Below are positions 42,344-53,403 of a stretch of 64,000 nt of DNA, piece after piece. Numbering within the stretch: position 1 is the stretch's first letter; every line of letters begins with the position of its first letter. The notes under the pieces are model-generated. The model worked only from the letters and a program-made list of their open reading frames with translations. It was not told the DNA's origin and ran no database searches. Location: the NCBI RefSeq assembly GCF_032926325.1, contig NZ_CP136709.1:781501-845500 (forward strand). The letters are read 5' to 3'. A program made the position numbers and the translations under genes. This DNA is from Aestuariibaculum lutulentum. GTDB taxonomy: Bacteria; Bacteroidota; Bacteroidia; Flavobacteriales; Flavobacteriaceae.

Positions 42344-44314
42344 TTATTCTTGATAATTGAAAGTTCCAAAATTATCGGAAGTATCTTTCCAACCTATGGT
42401 TTGCTCAAGCCAAGGATTAAGACTTAAAACATCTGATTTTAACCCCATAATATAGTAATTTTGTTTCCAATCTATTTTAGCTTCAACATTATTAATATTA
42501 TCAAGTGGTGTTTCTAAATCGGCCAACATAAAATTATCAGTATAAATACCTGCTAATGTTTGAATCTGTGTATCAAAATCGGAAGCATCAGGATCTACCA
42601 CAACACCTTGTCGTACTGAAGCCAAAGGATCTTCTGAAGTAACTACCCCTCCTTTAAACTGTAAATAATTACCTGTACGTTTTGTTCCATTTATACGGTC
42701 AAGTCCCAACGTAGCACAAGTTGTATTATTGACTGAAGCATCATCATTATACAGCATCCAACGTTGTACATCCCAGAAACGTTTTCCTTCGTACGCTAAC
42801 TCTACTTGACGTTCGTACAGACACGCCTTAAAGGCTTCAAATTTATCTGCTAATGTTCCAATACCGTAGTTATTAGTAGATGGAATTCCTACTCGATTTC
42901 TGACTTTGCCTAAATAAGCTACACAGTTTGGTAAATCGCCAACTCCCGCATAAGCTTCTGCTATATTTAATAGTAATTCGGCATATCTATATTCAAAAAT
43001 ATCGGTTCCTGAATTTTGGAAATTATCTTCGCTTTCTTCAATGTCTGACATTTTTCTAACAAAGGCAGGGCTCGACACTTGGTTATTGTCACTAAAATAA
43101 GCTCTCTGAACACCATTATCATCTAAGCCTAACCAACGGTAAGCCCAAACAGCATTATCTTCATTGTCTTTATATCCCCATTTATTTCCTGAAAAAGAAA
43201 ACGTTCTATAAAATCTTGGATCTCGATTTACAAAGAATAAAAATTCATCATATCCATTAGCAGTTGTAGGTTTTGAACCATCTGCCATTGGAAATAAATC
43301 GATCATTTCTTTAGGTGCTGCTAATCCTCCACTTCCTAATTGACTAGCCAAACGAACACTGTTTTCCCATGTATTATTCATTATATTCGAACTATTACCA
43401 CTGCCTAGTAATTGTACGGTAATAGCCTCTGAACAGAACGAGTTATCTATTAAAAACATATCCTGCCAATCTTTAGCAGAGTTACCATATAACCCGTAAC
43501 CATCTTCTGTTAATTGAACCTCTGCGGCTAAACCTGCCTGTAATGCGGCTTGCCAGCGTTCATTGTTTGAATCCCAGGACGTATTGAAAAGTGGACTTGC
43601 ATAAGTTAATAATACTCTTGCTTTTTGAGCTAGAGCCGCTCCTCTTGTAAAACGCCCATAATCTGATGGAGGCCAGTTACCTGGTAATAAACTCGCAGCC
43701 ATATCAAGATCTTCTATAATTTGATCTACCATTTGAGATACGCTAGCTCTCGGTAATTTTATAGATTCATCAGTAGAACTTGCTGCTTGTACAGATGTTA
43801 CAATTGGTACACCACCATATACACGCATTAATTCGAAATACTGAATGGCACGTAAATAGTACATTTGCCCTTTAGCAGTTGCACGATAATCTTCATCTAA
43901 ACTTGCGCCTTTTACATCAACTTCTTCTAAAAAAGCGTTAATATCTCTAATTCTATGATAAGGCTCATTTTTAACCTTAGCTTCTAATTTGGTTCCATAA
44001 TATCCAGAACCTTCATTAGCTGTTGTTAATGTTATTGTTGAATTAATAAGATCTTGCATACCCCCTATTTCCTCGGTTAATCGAGAATTGGTTTGGCTAT
44101 AAGCTCCTACAACGGTAGATAAAGGGTTTGTATATGAACCAAAAAAGTCATAATAAACATTATTAATGTACCAATCTACACGTTCTTCACTTTCGTAAAA
44201 CGAATCGTCATATTTTCCATAAACGCCTTTTTCTTCTAAAAAATCGTCACTACATGACACACTTACAATTAATAAAAGTGCCCATGCTATGTATGTATTT
44301 ATTCTCATTTTCAT
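42344..44314 (-). CDS. SusD-like (RagB) glycan-binding surface lipoprotein, pair 2
   Basis: 656 residues with lipoprotein signal (Cys at about 21, VSVSCSDDF; acidic residues right after the Cys resemble the surface-export signal). Typical SusD/RagB order: N-terminal TPR-like helices (YYLRAIQYFELMRVYGGVPI, about 155) and a C-terminal SusD domain (YRYAELLLNIAEAYAGVG, near 445; VELAYEGKRFWDVQRWM, near 515). It captures pectic oligosaccharides at the surface and lids the SusC channel. It begins 13 bases after its SusC and is followed by a terminator. Only about a quarter to a third of residues match the other SusD by eye, so the two pairs probably import different fragments. Confidence 0.95.
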   Translation of the reverse strand: MKMRINTYIAWALLLIVSVSCSDDFLEEKGVYGKYDDSFYESEERVDWYINNVYYDFFGSYTNPLSTVVGAYSQTNSRLTEEIGGMQDLINSTITLTTANEGSGYYGTKLEAKVKNEPYHRIRDINAFLEEVDVKGASLDEDYRATAKGQMYYLRAIQYFELMRVYGGVPIVTSVQAASSTDESIKLPRASVSQMVDQIIEDLDMAASLLPGNWPPSDYGRFTRGAALAQKARVLLTYASPLFNTSWDSNNERWQAALQAGLAAEVQLTEDGYGLYGNSAKDWQDMFLIDNSFCSEAITVQLLGSGNSSNIMNNTWENSVRLASQLGSGGLAAPKEMIDLFPMADGSKPTTANGYDEFLFFVNRDPRFYRTFSFSGNKWGYKDNEDNAVWAYRWLGLDDNGVQRAYFSDNNQVSSPAFVRKMSDIEESEDNFQNSGTDIFEYRYAELLLNIAEAYAGVGDLPNCVAYLGKVRNRVGIPSTNNYGIGTLADKFEAFKACLYERQVELAYEGKRFWDVQRWMLYNDDASVNNTTCATLGLDRINGTKRTGNYLQFKGGVVTSEDPLASVRQGVVVDPDASDFDTQIQTLAGIYTDNFMLADLETPLDNINNVEAKIDWKQNYYIMGLKSDVLSLNPWLEQTIGWKDTSDNFGTFNYQE

Positions 44315-44327
44315 AATTCTTATTTAT

Positions 44328-47300
44328 TTAGAATGACACACTTAAGTTTACTGTCCATGTTCTAAGAGTTGGATATCTTTCGTATGATGAATCGTACATA
44401 TTTCTGTACTTATCTGGATAAGGATTATAGAAATCCCATAGATTATTACCTGTTATACCTATAGATACTTTTTGAAGATTAACAGGTTCTAAAATATCCT
44501 TAGGCACATCGTATCCAACTGTTAAATTTCTAACAAAACAACGGAAAGTATTTAATTGCCAGAAATCTGAATTAGTACCTAAAGCTGATTGATCATAAAA
44601 CCATAAATTAGGATACTTTCCATCAACATTATCAACCTCGTCGTACATATCGGTCCAGTAACTTTCATGCGACCACATGTTGTGAGCAGAAGATGTTCCT
44701 TGTTTTATTAAATCTATAAAACGAGCACCACCCCAAGATGTACTAATTTGAGATCTTAAATAAAGACTTTTGTAATTTAATCTAATATTTGTTGTAAAAC
44801 CATAAGTTCTGCTATTGTCAGCTAACTTAACATAATCTTCTTCTTTTGTTATTCGCCCGTCACGACCTGCTTGTGACCCATCATTTGTATCAAAAAAGCC
44901 AGCAACATCCTGATATGCTAACATACCTTTACGTAATCCATCTTTAGAAGTAATGTCTAAGTACTTCGGATCCACTCCAGCATCACTTGCAAGACCTTCC
45001 AAATAATTCCAATAATTGGTAATATCTTCATCTGTTCGTAAAATACCATCACCAGTTGAAGTCCCTTTCCAGGTTTTAAATCCCCAAACAGGCATAAATA
45101 AAGAGACACCTTCTCTTCTTTGATTTTGCGAAGGATGTTTTATACCTGGATCAATATATTTTTTAACTTCATTTCCTGAGAAACCAAAATTAACATCGAC
45201 ATTATAACTAAAATCGCCAGAATCTAACTTATCATTCCAGTTTACACTAAATTCAGATCCCCAAGTATCGATTGCTGCGTAATTTTGCTCTGCAAACCCT
45301 CCACCAACGGAAATAGGAACCCCAATAGCTGAAGACATAACCGTTAACATATCCTTTGTTCTGTCATAATAAAAATCGGCTGTAACTTTTAATCTATTTT
45401 CTAAAACATTAACATCGAATCCTAAGTTTTGTTTTAGATTAGCATCCCATCCCACATTTCTGTTAGGGTTTACTTCAGGGGTTAATCCACCTCCTAAAAC
45501 ACCTCCATCTGATCCAAATTGGAAACCACTTTGAGCACCTAAACCATATAATTGCTTCCAACGCCATGCTAAAACATTATCGTTTCCTGTTTTACCTATA
45601 GAGTAACGAACTTTTAAATAATCTACCCAAGGTAAAGCCTCTTGAAACCAATCTTCTCTAGATGTAATCCAACCTACTTGAGCAGACGGGAAAAAGCCCC
45701 AATAATTTTCTGGTGCAAATTTGGTTGACGCATCACTACGGAATAACAACTGTAATAAGTACTTATCTTTATAGCTATAATTGATTCGCCCTAAATAAGA
45801 CAACACCCCAGATTCTCCCTTATAAGCGGTAGAATTACCTGTTATCTCACCAGCTGTTTCAAATGTTCCAAGATAATCTGCAGATGTACCTTCGTAAGCT
45901 AAACGTGTACTTTTCCAATCACTTTCAGAACGCTCCATACCCACCATGGCACTAATATCGTGATCGCCAAAATCTTTTACGTAATTCATAAAAAAGTTAG
46001 ACTGCGTGCTTCGGCTTCTGTAATTCCCGTAGTATACACGTGTACGTTGTCTATTCTCTTGAATATCATAATCGTCATCATCAGCTGCACTTGCCAAATG
46101 ATTTCCCTGAGTATTAAAGATTTTATTTCTAGCTAACGTATAAGGCAATTGTATCTGCTCTGTATAAGAAGACATTTCATTTCTAGAGAATGTCCCTTTT
46201 AAAGATAAACCTTCAATAAAAGGCACTTTATAATTTAATGACAAATTAACATTAAAAGTATTGTCTTCTTCAATTTGTTTAGAACCATTATCTAAAGTTG
46301 CGAAGTAATTCCAGCCAGCAATGGTACTATTGGTATTGGCTGTTCCTCTTAAATTCCCATCTGTTCTTGGGAAAGGTGACATCCAGTAAGTTTCACCATT
46401 AACAGTTGTATCCCAAGGTACGTACTTTGGCATATGTAATAGCACACCATAATCGGCTTGCTCGCCACTTGTTCTTGAGCCATAACTTCCATCATTTAAA
46501 GTTACCGACTTTGTGAACGATTTTTCTATAGAACCTGTATTACCTGATATAGATGCCGACAAATCTAAATTACTTGTGATTTTTGCATTAACACCTGTAC
46601 GGAAGTTCCATTTATCGAAATCTTGGTTTCCTAAATTAGCACCTTGTGTAAAGTATGTTGCACCTGCAAAATATGTAGCCTTTTCAGTTCCTCCACTAAC
46701 ATTTAATGAATGTCTTTGTTGAACAGCAGAAGACCAAGCTTCATCTAACCAATCGTAGTTTAATGATTTCATTTCTTCTAACTCATCTGTTGAAAAAAGA
46801 TTAGCGCCATTATTGTCTCTGATTGCAGTTCTTAAAAATCTATTATTGAACAATCCAAATTCGTAAGCACTCATCGTTTTACTATGGCTTACCGCATCGT
46901 TAATAGCAAACTGGCTATTGTAGCTAAACTGTGTTTTTCCTTCTTTACCTCGCTTTGTTTTTACAACAATTGCTCCTTGTGAAGCACGAGAACCATAAAT
47001 GGCAGCCGAGCCATCCTTTAACACCGTAATACTTTCAATTTCTGAAGGATCTAAACGGTTGAAAGTCTCTAAAGTTGGCTTACCCGACTCTGGATCAACC
47101 TGAACCATGTCATCGATTACAACAAGAGGTATAGTAGTACTTCCATCCTTAGAAAAACCATACGTTTGACGAATTTGAATAGATGCCGATTCTCCCGGAC
47201 GAGCTCCTCCTCCAGAAATGGACATACCTGGTACTTGTCCTACTAAAGCCTCGGCTAAATTAGAAACAGGTAAATCCTGTACTTCATTTGGTTTAATTGT

Positions 47301-47690
47301 TGCGATAGCTCCTGTTAAATTTTCTCTTTTTTGAGCGCCATAACCAACAATTACCACCTCATCTAATGATGCGGTATCTTCTTCTAGAGTAATACTAAAT
47401 TCAGATTGCCCCTTAACAGACAATTCCGTTGTTTTCATTCCAACAAAAGACAGAACAATAAATCCGTCTTCAGAAACAGAAATATCAAATTCTCCATCAA
47501 AATTGGTTACCACACCGTTAGTTGTCCCTTTTTCTACAACATTAACACCTGGTAAGGGTATACCTGTTGCATCTACCACGACTCCTGTGACAGTTTTTTT
47601 TGCATTGGTCTCTTGAGCATAACCCAATAGATTAACCAAACTGAAAACCAACACAATAATAAGATTTTCAATTTTCCTTTTCATACTCAT
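44328..47690 (-). CDS. SusC-like TonB-dependent outer-membrane transporter, pair 2
   Basis: 1120 residues. Signal peptide, then a carboxypeptidase-D-regulatory-like domain (30-115, VTGVVVDATGIPLPGVNV), the TonB box region (EVVIVGYGAQKRENLTGA), plug (120-240, ITVLKDGSAAIYGSRASQG) and a 22-strand beta-barrel ending with the aromatic TVNLSVSF. No STN domain, so no sigma/anti-sigma signalling is expected. It imports oligosaccharides with the SusD that follows 13 bases downstream. The leader (265 bases) contains a 33-base element shared with the other SusC leader. Confidence 0.95.
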   Translation of the reverse strand: MSMKRKIENLIIVLVFSLVNLLGYAQETNAKKTVTGVVVDATGIPLPGVNVVEKGTTNGVVTNFDGEFDISVSEDGFIVLSFVGMKTTELSVKGQSEFSITLEEDTASLDEVVIVGYGAQKRENLTGAIATIKPNEVQDLPVSNLAEALVGQVPGMSISGGGARPGESASIQIRQTYGFSKDGSTTIPLVVIDDMVQVDPESGKPTLETFNRLDPSEIESITVLKDGSAAIYGSRASQGAIVVKTKRGKEGKTQFSYNSQFAINDAVSHSKTMSAYEFGLFNNRFLRTAIRDNNGANLFSTDELEEMKSLNYDWLDEAWSSAVQQRHSLNVSGGTEKATYFAGATYFTQGANLGNQDFDKWNFRTGVNAKITSNLDLSASISGNTGSIEKSFTKSVTLNDGSYGSRTSGEQADYGVLLHMPKYVPWDTTVNGETYWMSPFPRTDGNLRGTANTNSTIAGWNYFATLDNGSKQIEEDNTFNVNLSLNYKVPFIEGLSLKGTFSRNEMSSYTEQIQLPYTLARNKIFNTQGNHLASAADDDDYDIQENRQRTRVYYGNYRSRSTQSNFFMNYVKDFGDHDISAMVGMERSESDWKSTRLAYEGTSADYLGTFETAGEITGNSTAYKGESGVLSYLGRINYSYKDKYLLQLLFRSDASTKFAPENYWGFFPSAQVGWITSREDWFQEALPWVDYLKVRYSIGKTGNDNVLAWRWKQLYGLGAQSGFQFGSDGGVLGGGLTPEVNPNRNVGWDANLKQNLGFDVNVLENRLKVTADFYYDRTKDMLTVMSSAIGVPISVGGGFAEQNYAAIDTWGSEFSVNWNDKLDSGDFSYNVDVNFGFSGNEVKKYIDPGIKHPSQNQRREGVSLFMPVWGFKTWKGTSTGDGILRTDEDITNYWNYLEGLASDAGVDPKYLDITSKDGLRKGMLAYQDVAGFFDTNDGSQAGRDGRITKEEDYVKLADNSRTYGFTTNIRLNYKSLYLRSQISTSWGGARFIDLIKQGTSSAHNMWSHESYWTDMYDEVDNVDGKYPNLWFYDQSALGTNSDFWQLNTFRCFVRNLTVGYDVPKDILEPVNLQKVSIGITGNNLWDFYNPYPDKYRNMYDSSYERYPTLRTWTVNLSVSF

Positions 47691-47790
47691 TTATTTAGTT
47701 TATAACATTTTTTTTAAGAAAATACAGAGGCTGTAATACCCCCCAATAAATCCTGTGCTAAGTTTGGAAATTAAACGATATAACTGTGCC

Positions 47791-47842
47791 AATTTTGAAC
47801 AACGATCAATTTTATAAACCATTAATTGTGAATTACACAATT
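47791..47842 (-). promoter_or_regulatory. Conserved upstream element of susC pair 2, with adjoining inverted repeat
   Basis: 47791-47823 matches 53421-53453 in front of the other susC at 27 of 33 positions by direct comparison (AATTTTGAAC identical, then CGA, C, AT, TTT, TAAA and CATT kept). Both copies lie about 100-140 bases before the start codon on the minus strand. Next to it is a dyad AATTGTG-5-CACAATT (47824-47842). Function as a regulator site is inferred from conservation and position only. Confidence 0.5.
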
Positions 47843-47892
47843 TTAACAACCATTATTACATATTTTTTAAAAATCCTGCAATATAGCATACA

Positions 47893-47934
47893 AAAAAAAG
47901 GAGTGAATTGTAATTACAATTCACTCCTTTTTTT
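47893..47934 (-). terminator. Perfect-palindrome terminator after the first SusD
   Basis: A 42-base perfect palindrome: A7, then GGAGTGAATTGTAA and its exact complement, then T7. It can act in both directions; on the minus strand it lies 21 bases behind the stop of the first SusD gene, giving a GC-containing stem followed by a T-run. It separates the two SusCD units. Confidence 0.9.
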
Positions 47935-47955
47935 GATTTTCAGTTTATAATTTAA

Positions 47956-49947
47956 CTAATTATAACCAATAAATGATCCACCCCAACCTTGAGTCTGTTG
48001 CAAATAAGGTGTTGAATTTAACAAGTTTTGATAAATCCCAAAAAAGTAATACTCATTATACCATTTAAAGGCAAAAGTCTCAGGACTTTCAATACCATTA
48101 TCCCTAACAACTACTTCAAAATGATTGTCATACAAATAATCAACAAATTCATCATAATTACTTACACCAGACGGATATGTTGTCGTGTCTCTGTTGATAA
48201 TTGACGCTGAACTACCTTTAAGGGGATCAGGTATACCAACATAGTAATTATCAGGATCTGTTTTAACGTAAGTATAATACCCCTGCCTTCTACTTCCTTC
48301 TATAGGTGTTTGATTTAATCTTGTGCACGTTCCGAAATCATCATTATATAACATCCAGCGACGAAGATCAAAAAAACGCTTATTTTCATAGGCAAATTCT
48401 ACTTTTCGTTCATTAATCACCGCAGCAAAATGTTCATCTCTAGACGAAACAGAAGCCAAGCCATAATGTCCATCGGCATTAGTCACTCCAGCTCTCTCTC
48501 TTATTTTTTCAATATAACCTTTTCCTTCAGACAAACTATTTATACCAATAGCCGATTCAGCCAGATTCAACACCACCTCAGCAAAACGAATATCCATGTA
48601 GTCCGCACCACTATTTCTAAAGTTATTGGTATTTGAAGAATTGCCGTTTGTAAATTTCCTTAAATATATACCCGTTGAATTCTGTTGTACATTTGTTGCA
48701 ATTTTAGGTCTACCTTCCCCTGCTCCAATTGGGTACCAATAGTAAGTCCAGTTTCTATAATTGCTATTTCCAGAGTAAGGCCAAATTGCCCCATTATAAG
48801 CGAACGTGTAATAAAAACGTGGATCTCTATCTCTATAAAAATGGTTTAAATTTCCAGATGGATCATAAGGTGTACCATCTGCCATTGGAAATGCATCAAC
48901 TATATTCTTTGTTGGAGACAACCCATTTGTTAAATAATTATTACCACCCTGATCATACGATCTTGTCTGATATTCGGTATAATTATTTTTAACCGTACCC
49001 CCAGAAGAATTAGTAAAATCATTAAAACCGTACCCAAATACAGACTCCATACCATTGTCATCAAACCACATATTTTGCCAATCTGGATTAAGTCCTTTCC
49101 CTGAAGCTAAACATACATTATAGGCTTCTAAATTGGCATCATAGGCTCGCTGCCATCTTGACTGATCATCATTTCTATTAAATAAAGGACTTGCCCAGGT
49201 TAATAACACACGCCCCTTTAAAGCTGCAGCCGCTGCTGCTGTAATTCTTCCTGCATCAGCATCCTCATAAGGTCTTGCATTTTCCAATAGTGTTTGTGAC
49301 TTCTCTAAATCTGCAACAATTTGGTCAATCACTTCTGCCGCACTACTTCTAGGTGTTTGATTGCTTGGATCCTCTGCCGCTAACGCTTGTTCTTCTAAAA
49401 CAATTGGAATTCCTCCATATAATCTTACCAAATCGAAATATTGCCATGCGCGCCAAAAATATATTTGCCCTAAAATTTGATTTTCAAAATCCTCTTCTAA
49501 CTTAGAGTATTGATCAATGTTATTTATATACAAATTACAATAGCGTATTCTTGTCCAGGCATCATTTTGAGGATTGGTTCTAATTGGCTGACCTAAGGAT
49601 TTCAAACAATGTGCATTTAACGGTGAAATATCTGCCCATTCTTTATTCAAATCCACCTCACCAGCAACCTCATCTGTAGCTTTAACAAAAATGGTTGAAT
49701 TTCCATTTCCAGGCACATCAGAATTATCTACTGCAGCCTTAGACCACATAGCCATATTTACACTACCGCTGGGTGAAAATAAATTATATAAATAATCAAC
49801 ATAATTTATAGCTAATGGCTCATATTGATATATTTCAACATCTACTTTTTGATAATTCTTTTTTTCTTCTATAAAATCTGTGCTACAACCAACAATAACA
49901 GTCGCAGCTAAAAATAATGCTAGATTCTTTATGCTTAAATTTTTCAT
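47956..49947 (-). CDS. SusD-like (RagB) glycan-binding surface lipoprotein, pair 1
   Basis: 663 residues with lipoprotein signal (Cys21, VIVGCSTDF). SusD/RagB features: helices with GQIYFWRAWQYFDLVRLYGGIPI near residue 150, long ligand-binding loops, MDIRFAEVVLNLAESAIG near residue 455 and VEFAYENKRFFDLRRWM near residue 520. It binds glycan at the cell surface with its partner SusC, 16 bases upstream. Like the other SusD, it ends directly in front of a terminator, so this pair is a two-gene unit. The ligand cannot be read from sequence; pectic oligosaccharide is inferred. Confidence 0.95.
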   Translation of the reverse strand: MKNLSIKNLALFLAATVIVGCSTDFIEEKKNYQKVDVEIYQYEPLAINYVDYLYNLFSPSGSVNMAMWSKAAVDNSDVPGNGNSTIFVKATDEVAGEVDLNKEWADISPLNAHCLKSLGQPIRTNPQNDAWTRIRYCNLYINNIDQYSKLEEDFENQILGQIYFWRAWQYFDLVRLYGGIPIVLEEQALAAEDPSNQTPRSSAAEVIDQIVADLEKSQTLLENARPYEDADAGRITAAAAAALKGRVLLTWASPLFNRNDDQSRWQRAYDANLEAYNVCLASGKGLNPDWQNMWFDDNGMESVFGYGFNDFTNSSGGTVKNNYTEYQTRSYDQGGNNYLTNGLSPTKNIVDAFPMADGTPYDPSGNLNHFYRDRDPRFYYTFAYNGAIWPYSGNSNYRNWTYYWYPIGAGEGRPKIATNVQQNSTGIYLRKFTNGNSSNTNNFRNSGADYMDIRFAEVVLNLAESAIGINSLSEGKGYIEKIRERAGVTNADGHYGLASVSSRDEHFAAVINERKVEFAYENKRFFDLRRWMLYNDDFGTCTRLNQTPIEGSRRQGYYTYVKTDPDNYYVGIPDPLKGSSASIINRDTTTYPSGVSNYDEFVDYLYDNHFEVVVRDNGIESPETFAFKWYNEYYFFGIYQNLLNSTPYLQQTQGWGGSFIGYN

Positions 49948-49963
49948 GCTTTCTTTTTTTTAG

Positions 49964-52900
49964 TTAAAAACCAATATTTACCCCTAAAGAATAGGTTTTT
50001 AACACTGGATAATTATTATACGATCCATATGGTGTCAATCCATAGTCTTTATATGGATTAAATAATATAAATGGATTCATAGCCACTAAATTTAATCTAA
50101 AGCTATTTACACCTACTTTTTCTGTTATCGACTTAGGTAAAGCATAACCAATATTTATATTCCTCATTAACAAACTAAAACTACTTACCTGCCAATATTT
50201 AGAACTAACAGTATTAATAGCTCTATTATCATATGAAAGATTAGGAATTGTTCCTGTAGGATTCAAAATCGGATCATACATATTTGCCCAAAACGCTGGT
50301 CGATTTTCATAATTTCCAGTAATTGTATTTGAATTGAATGATGATTTAGCACTACCTACTTCATTATAACCTCCCCAACCTACTGTAAGTACAGTATTTA
50401 AACTTAAACCTTTATATCCTAATCTTATAGCAGTAGAAAAACCCTGTGGCCCTTTCGCACGTTTTTTTAATTGTACTTGATCATTAATATCTATTATACC
50501 ATCCTTCTCTGCAAATGTTCTGGTCTCTGAATCCCAAGCACCTCTAACATCCCTATAATATAGCATACCTGGTCTTAATTCAGATACAGGAGTACCAAAT
50601 ACAGAAGTTACACCACTATCTGCAATATACTTATCAATATCGTCCTGAGTTTTAAACATCCCCAAATAATCGTAACCCCAAGTTCCCCTATCTGGTGAAC
50701 CTGGTTGGTTAGTAGTCCAAGGAAACCAGTTAGCTGGATTATCAAAATTACCCTGAACTATTTCTGAATTATAAGACACTATATTGAATGTTGTAGCATA
50801 AGTAAAGTCCTTTCCTATGGTATCACTCCACCCTATTGAAAGCTCTGTACCCCAAGCATTTGCTTTACCATAATTTGAAGATGCAGCAGCCCCTCCTACT
50901 GTAAACGGAACGCCTGAGTTTAAATTAATCAACAATTCTGTCCCCATATTGTAGAAGGATTCTATAGTTGTTGATAATCTATCATCCAAAAAGCGGGCTT
51001 CAATACCAAAATTTGTTTTAAGTTCTCTACCCCAACGCACATCTGGGTTTGCAATTCGATCTGGAGACAAACCAGCTGACACATTAGAATCTCCTCCAAA
51101 AACTACACCTCCAGTAGGTTGAGTACTAAAATTTTGTCGCCATTCCCAGGCTCTTGTATCATCTTTACCAACAGAACCAACAGATGCTCTTAGTTTTAAA
51201 TAATCTATAGTATTCGATTTAAAAAAATCCTCCCTTGAGAGAATCCAGCCCCCTGACAAAGAATAAAAATTCCCCCAATAATTCTCAGGTGCAAACTTTG
51301 CAGAAACATCCGATCTAAATAAAAACTCAGCATAATACTTTCCGTCATAATTATAATTCAACCTTCCTATTGCCCCCAAATCACCTGATTCATACCTCCA
51401 GTTATAAGTATTATTCACATCAAAACTACCCGTTGTTTGCCAAATCATCCCGTCGGCATATTCAGGAACACCAAATTTTATAATACGCTCTTGCGTTTCA
51501 TATCTTTCCGATCTTTCAATAGCAAATAATGCCGATATATTATGTTTTCCAAAATCCCTTTCGTAAGTTGATTGAAATCGAATTTGTTCACTACCTCTAC
51601 TATAATTATCAATTAATAAACGATCTCCGTTTTCTACTAAATAAATAGCAGGTACAATATCTCCATCTGAATTCGTAACCATTTTTAACTCATTAATTCC
51701 TAAGGGTCCTGAACCGCTTTCGTAATACACATACGTTTGGGGCTGATCCGCTGTAAGTTGACCTGCTCCAAAAAAATCATACAAACTAAATTTAGTACCA
51801 GCCTGATTTCCTCTTGCTCCACCGGCTTGACGCACATAATTAGCTTTTAATTTCAAACCAGGAATAAATGGCACTTCATATTCTACATCTAAGTTAACAG
51901 TTACATTATTATCTGTACTTTCAGCTAAATTTTGTAACCGCTGTATTTCCCCATAATGATATCCTACCAAGGCGTCATTGGCTCCTGCTCCAGGTTGAAC
52001 TGTTGGAAAGCCATTAATATACATAGGTAAAAAAGGTGCTCTATTTTGCAATTGTCTAAAGTCGTTTTCATTATTTTCACTCCCAATTTTACTGGTGGTT
52101 TTACTCTCATCGGTAAAATATCCTGACACCTGAAAACCTGCCTTAAACCCTTTTCCTAAATTCATATTAGTTCCTGCTCTAAACGACCAGCGATCATAAT
52201 TTAAGGTTCCTAAATTACCATCTTGAGTAAAATAAGATATTCCACCAAAATATGTAGCATCGTCACTACCTCCAGAAACATTAAGATTATGACGTTGTGT
52301 TCCGGCAGAACCCCAATATTGATCCAAAGCATCATAACTAGACGTCTTAAAATGCTCTAATTCGTTTTCTGAGAAAAAATATGAGCTAAATACTGGATCT
52401 GCATAATTATATGTAGACCCTTGATAGGTATGATCATGCCCATTCGGACCATTCATAATATTCCACACTTTGGCAAAATCGTAAGCATTCAACATTTTAG
52501 TTCGATACGTTTCATCTGACACGGAAAAATTTCCGCTATAAGAAAACCTAGCAGGTCCCTTCTTCCCTCTTTTGGTGGTAACCAAAACCACCCCTTGTGC
52601 GGCTCTTGAACCATAAATAGCGGCAGAAGCATCTTTTAAAAAGGAAATACTTTCTACCTCCGAAGCGTCTAAATTATCAAATTGAGTAGAATCACTTAGA
52701 CCTGTATTAGGGTCAATTTGAACAACCCCATCTATTACATATAATGGCGCTGTTGACAATCTATCTTTTGCCCTAATATTGTTTCCCGTAGGCGGATTAC
52801 GTAGTTGCAATTGAGCTGAAGTACCAGGTCTTGATTCTCCTCCTGAAACACCAACCCCAAGCACGCGTCCAACAAGTGCTGAACCAATATTTCCAACTGG

Positions 52901-53311
52901 CAAATCCTCAATATCTGACATCTTTACCGTAGCCACAGAACCTGTAACTGCTTCACGCTTCTGAGTTCCATAACCAACAACTACAACTTCATCTAAAGTT
53001 GCTGTGTCTTCTTGAAGAGTAACATTAAAGTCACTTCTTCCTTTTACAGAAATCTCAGTTTTTTTCATCCCTACAAAGGAGAATACTAGGATGCTTTCTT
53101 CTCCTACTTTAATTTCATATTTTCCATCAAAGTCTGTAACAACGCCATTCGTCGTATTTTTCTCTATCACATTAACTCCCGGCAAAGGAATACCCGTCGC
53201 ATCTACCACCTCGCCAGAAACAGTTATTTTCCCACTCGTTCCTTGTGCAAAAACAGATAGACTAAGACAGAAAAAAAACAAGATAAATACCTTAGTAAAT
53301 GTCTTTTTCAT
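49964..53311 (-). CDS. SusC-like TonB-dependent outer-membrane transporter, pair 1
   Basis: 1115 residues with signal peptide (FFFCLSLSVFAQ), carboxypeptidase-regulatory-like domain (VSGEVVDATGIPLPGVNV, 30-115), TonB box (EVVVVGYGTQKREAVTGS), plug (ISFLKDASAAIYGSRAAQG) and beta-barrel ending YSLGVNIGF. The first 240 residues are close to those of the second SusC while the barrel differs, as expected for paralogues with different cargo. First gene of its unit, with 510 bases of upstream non-coding sequence that hold the shared element and a palindrome. Confidence 0.95.
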   Translation of the reverse strand: MKKTFTKVFILFFFCLSLSVFAQGTSGKITVSGEVVDATGIPLPGVNVIEKNTTNGVVTDFDGKYEIKVGEESILVFSFVGMKKTEISVKGRSDFNVTLQEDTATLDEVVVVGYGTQKREAVTGSVATVKMSDIEDLPVGNIGSALVGRVLGVGVSGGESRPGTSAQLQLRNPPTGNNIRAKDRLSTAPLYVIDGVVQIDPNTGLSDSTQFDNLDASEVESISFLKDASAAIYGSRAAQGVVLVTTKRGKKGPARFSYSGNFSVSDETYRTKMLNAYDFAKVWNIMNGPNGHDHTYQGSTYNYADPVFSSYFFSENELEHFKTSSYDALDQYWGSAGTQRHNLNVSGGSDDATYFGGISYFTQDGNLGTLNYDRWSFRAGTNMNLGKGFKAGFQVSGYFTDESKTTSKIGSENNENDFRQLQNRAPFLPMYINGFPTVQPGAGANDALVGYHYGEIQRLQNLAESTDNNVTVNLDVEYEVPFIPGLKLKANYVRQAGGARGNQAGTKFSLYDFFGAGQLTADQPQTYVYYESGSGPLGINELKMVTNSDGDIVPAIYLVENGDRLLIDNYSRGSEQIRFQSTYERDFGKHNISALFAIERSERYETQERIIKFGVPEYADGMIWQTTGSFDVNNTYNWRYESGDLGAIGRLNYNYDGKYYAEFLFRSDVSAKFAPENYWGNFYSLSGGWILSREDFFKSNTIDYLKLRASVGSVGKDDTRAWEWRQNFSTQPTGGVVFGGDSNVSAGLSPDRIANPDVRWGRELKTNFGIEARFLDDRLSTTIESFYNMGTELLINLNSGVPFTVGGAAASSNYGKANAWGTELSIGWSDTIGKDFTYATTFNIVSYNSEIVQGNFDNPANWFPWTTNQPGSPDRGTWGYDYLGMFKTQDDIDKYIADSGVTSVFGTPVSELRPGMLYYRDVRGAWDSETRTFAEKDGIIDINDQVQLKKRAKGPQGFSTAIRLGYKGLSLNTVLTVGWGGYNEVGSAKSSFNSNTITGNYENRPAFWANMYDPILNPTGTIPNLSYDNRAINTVSSKYWQVSSFSLLMRNINIGYALPKSITEKVGVNSFRLNLVAMNPFILFNPYKDYGLTPYGSYNNYPVLKTYSLGVNIGF

Positions 53312-53403
53312 ACTTGTTTGTTTAGTTTAAATTGTTTAGTTCGTTTAAATTATAAAATATTACTTACATGTCCTAAGTAACAAGGTACTAATATTGTGAA
53401 TTT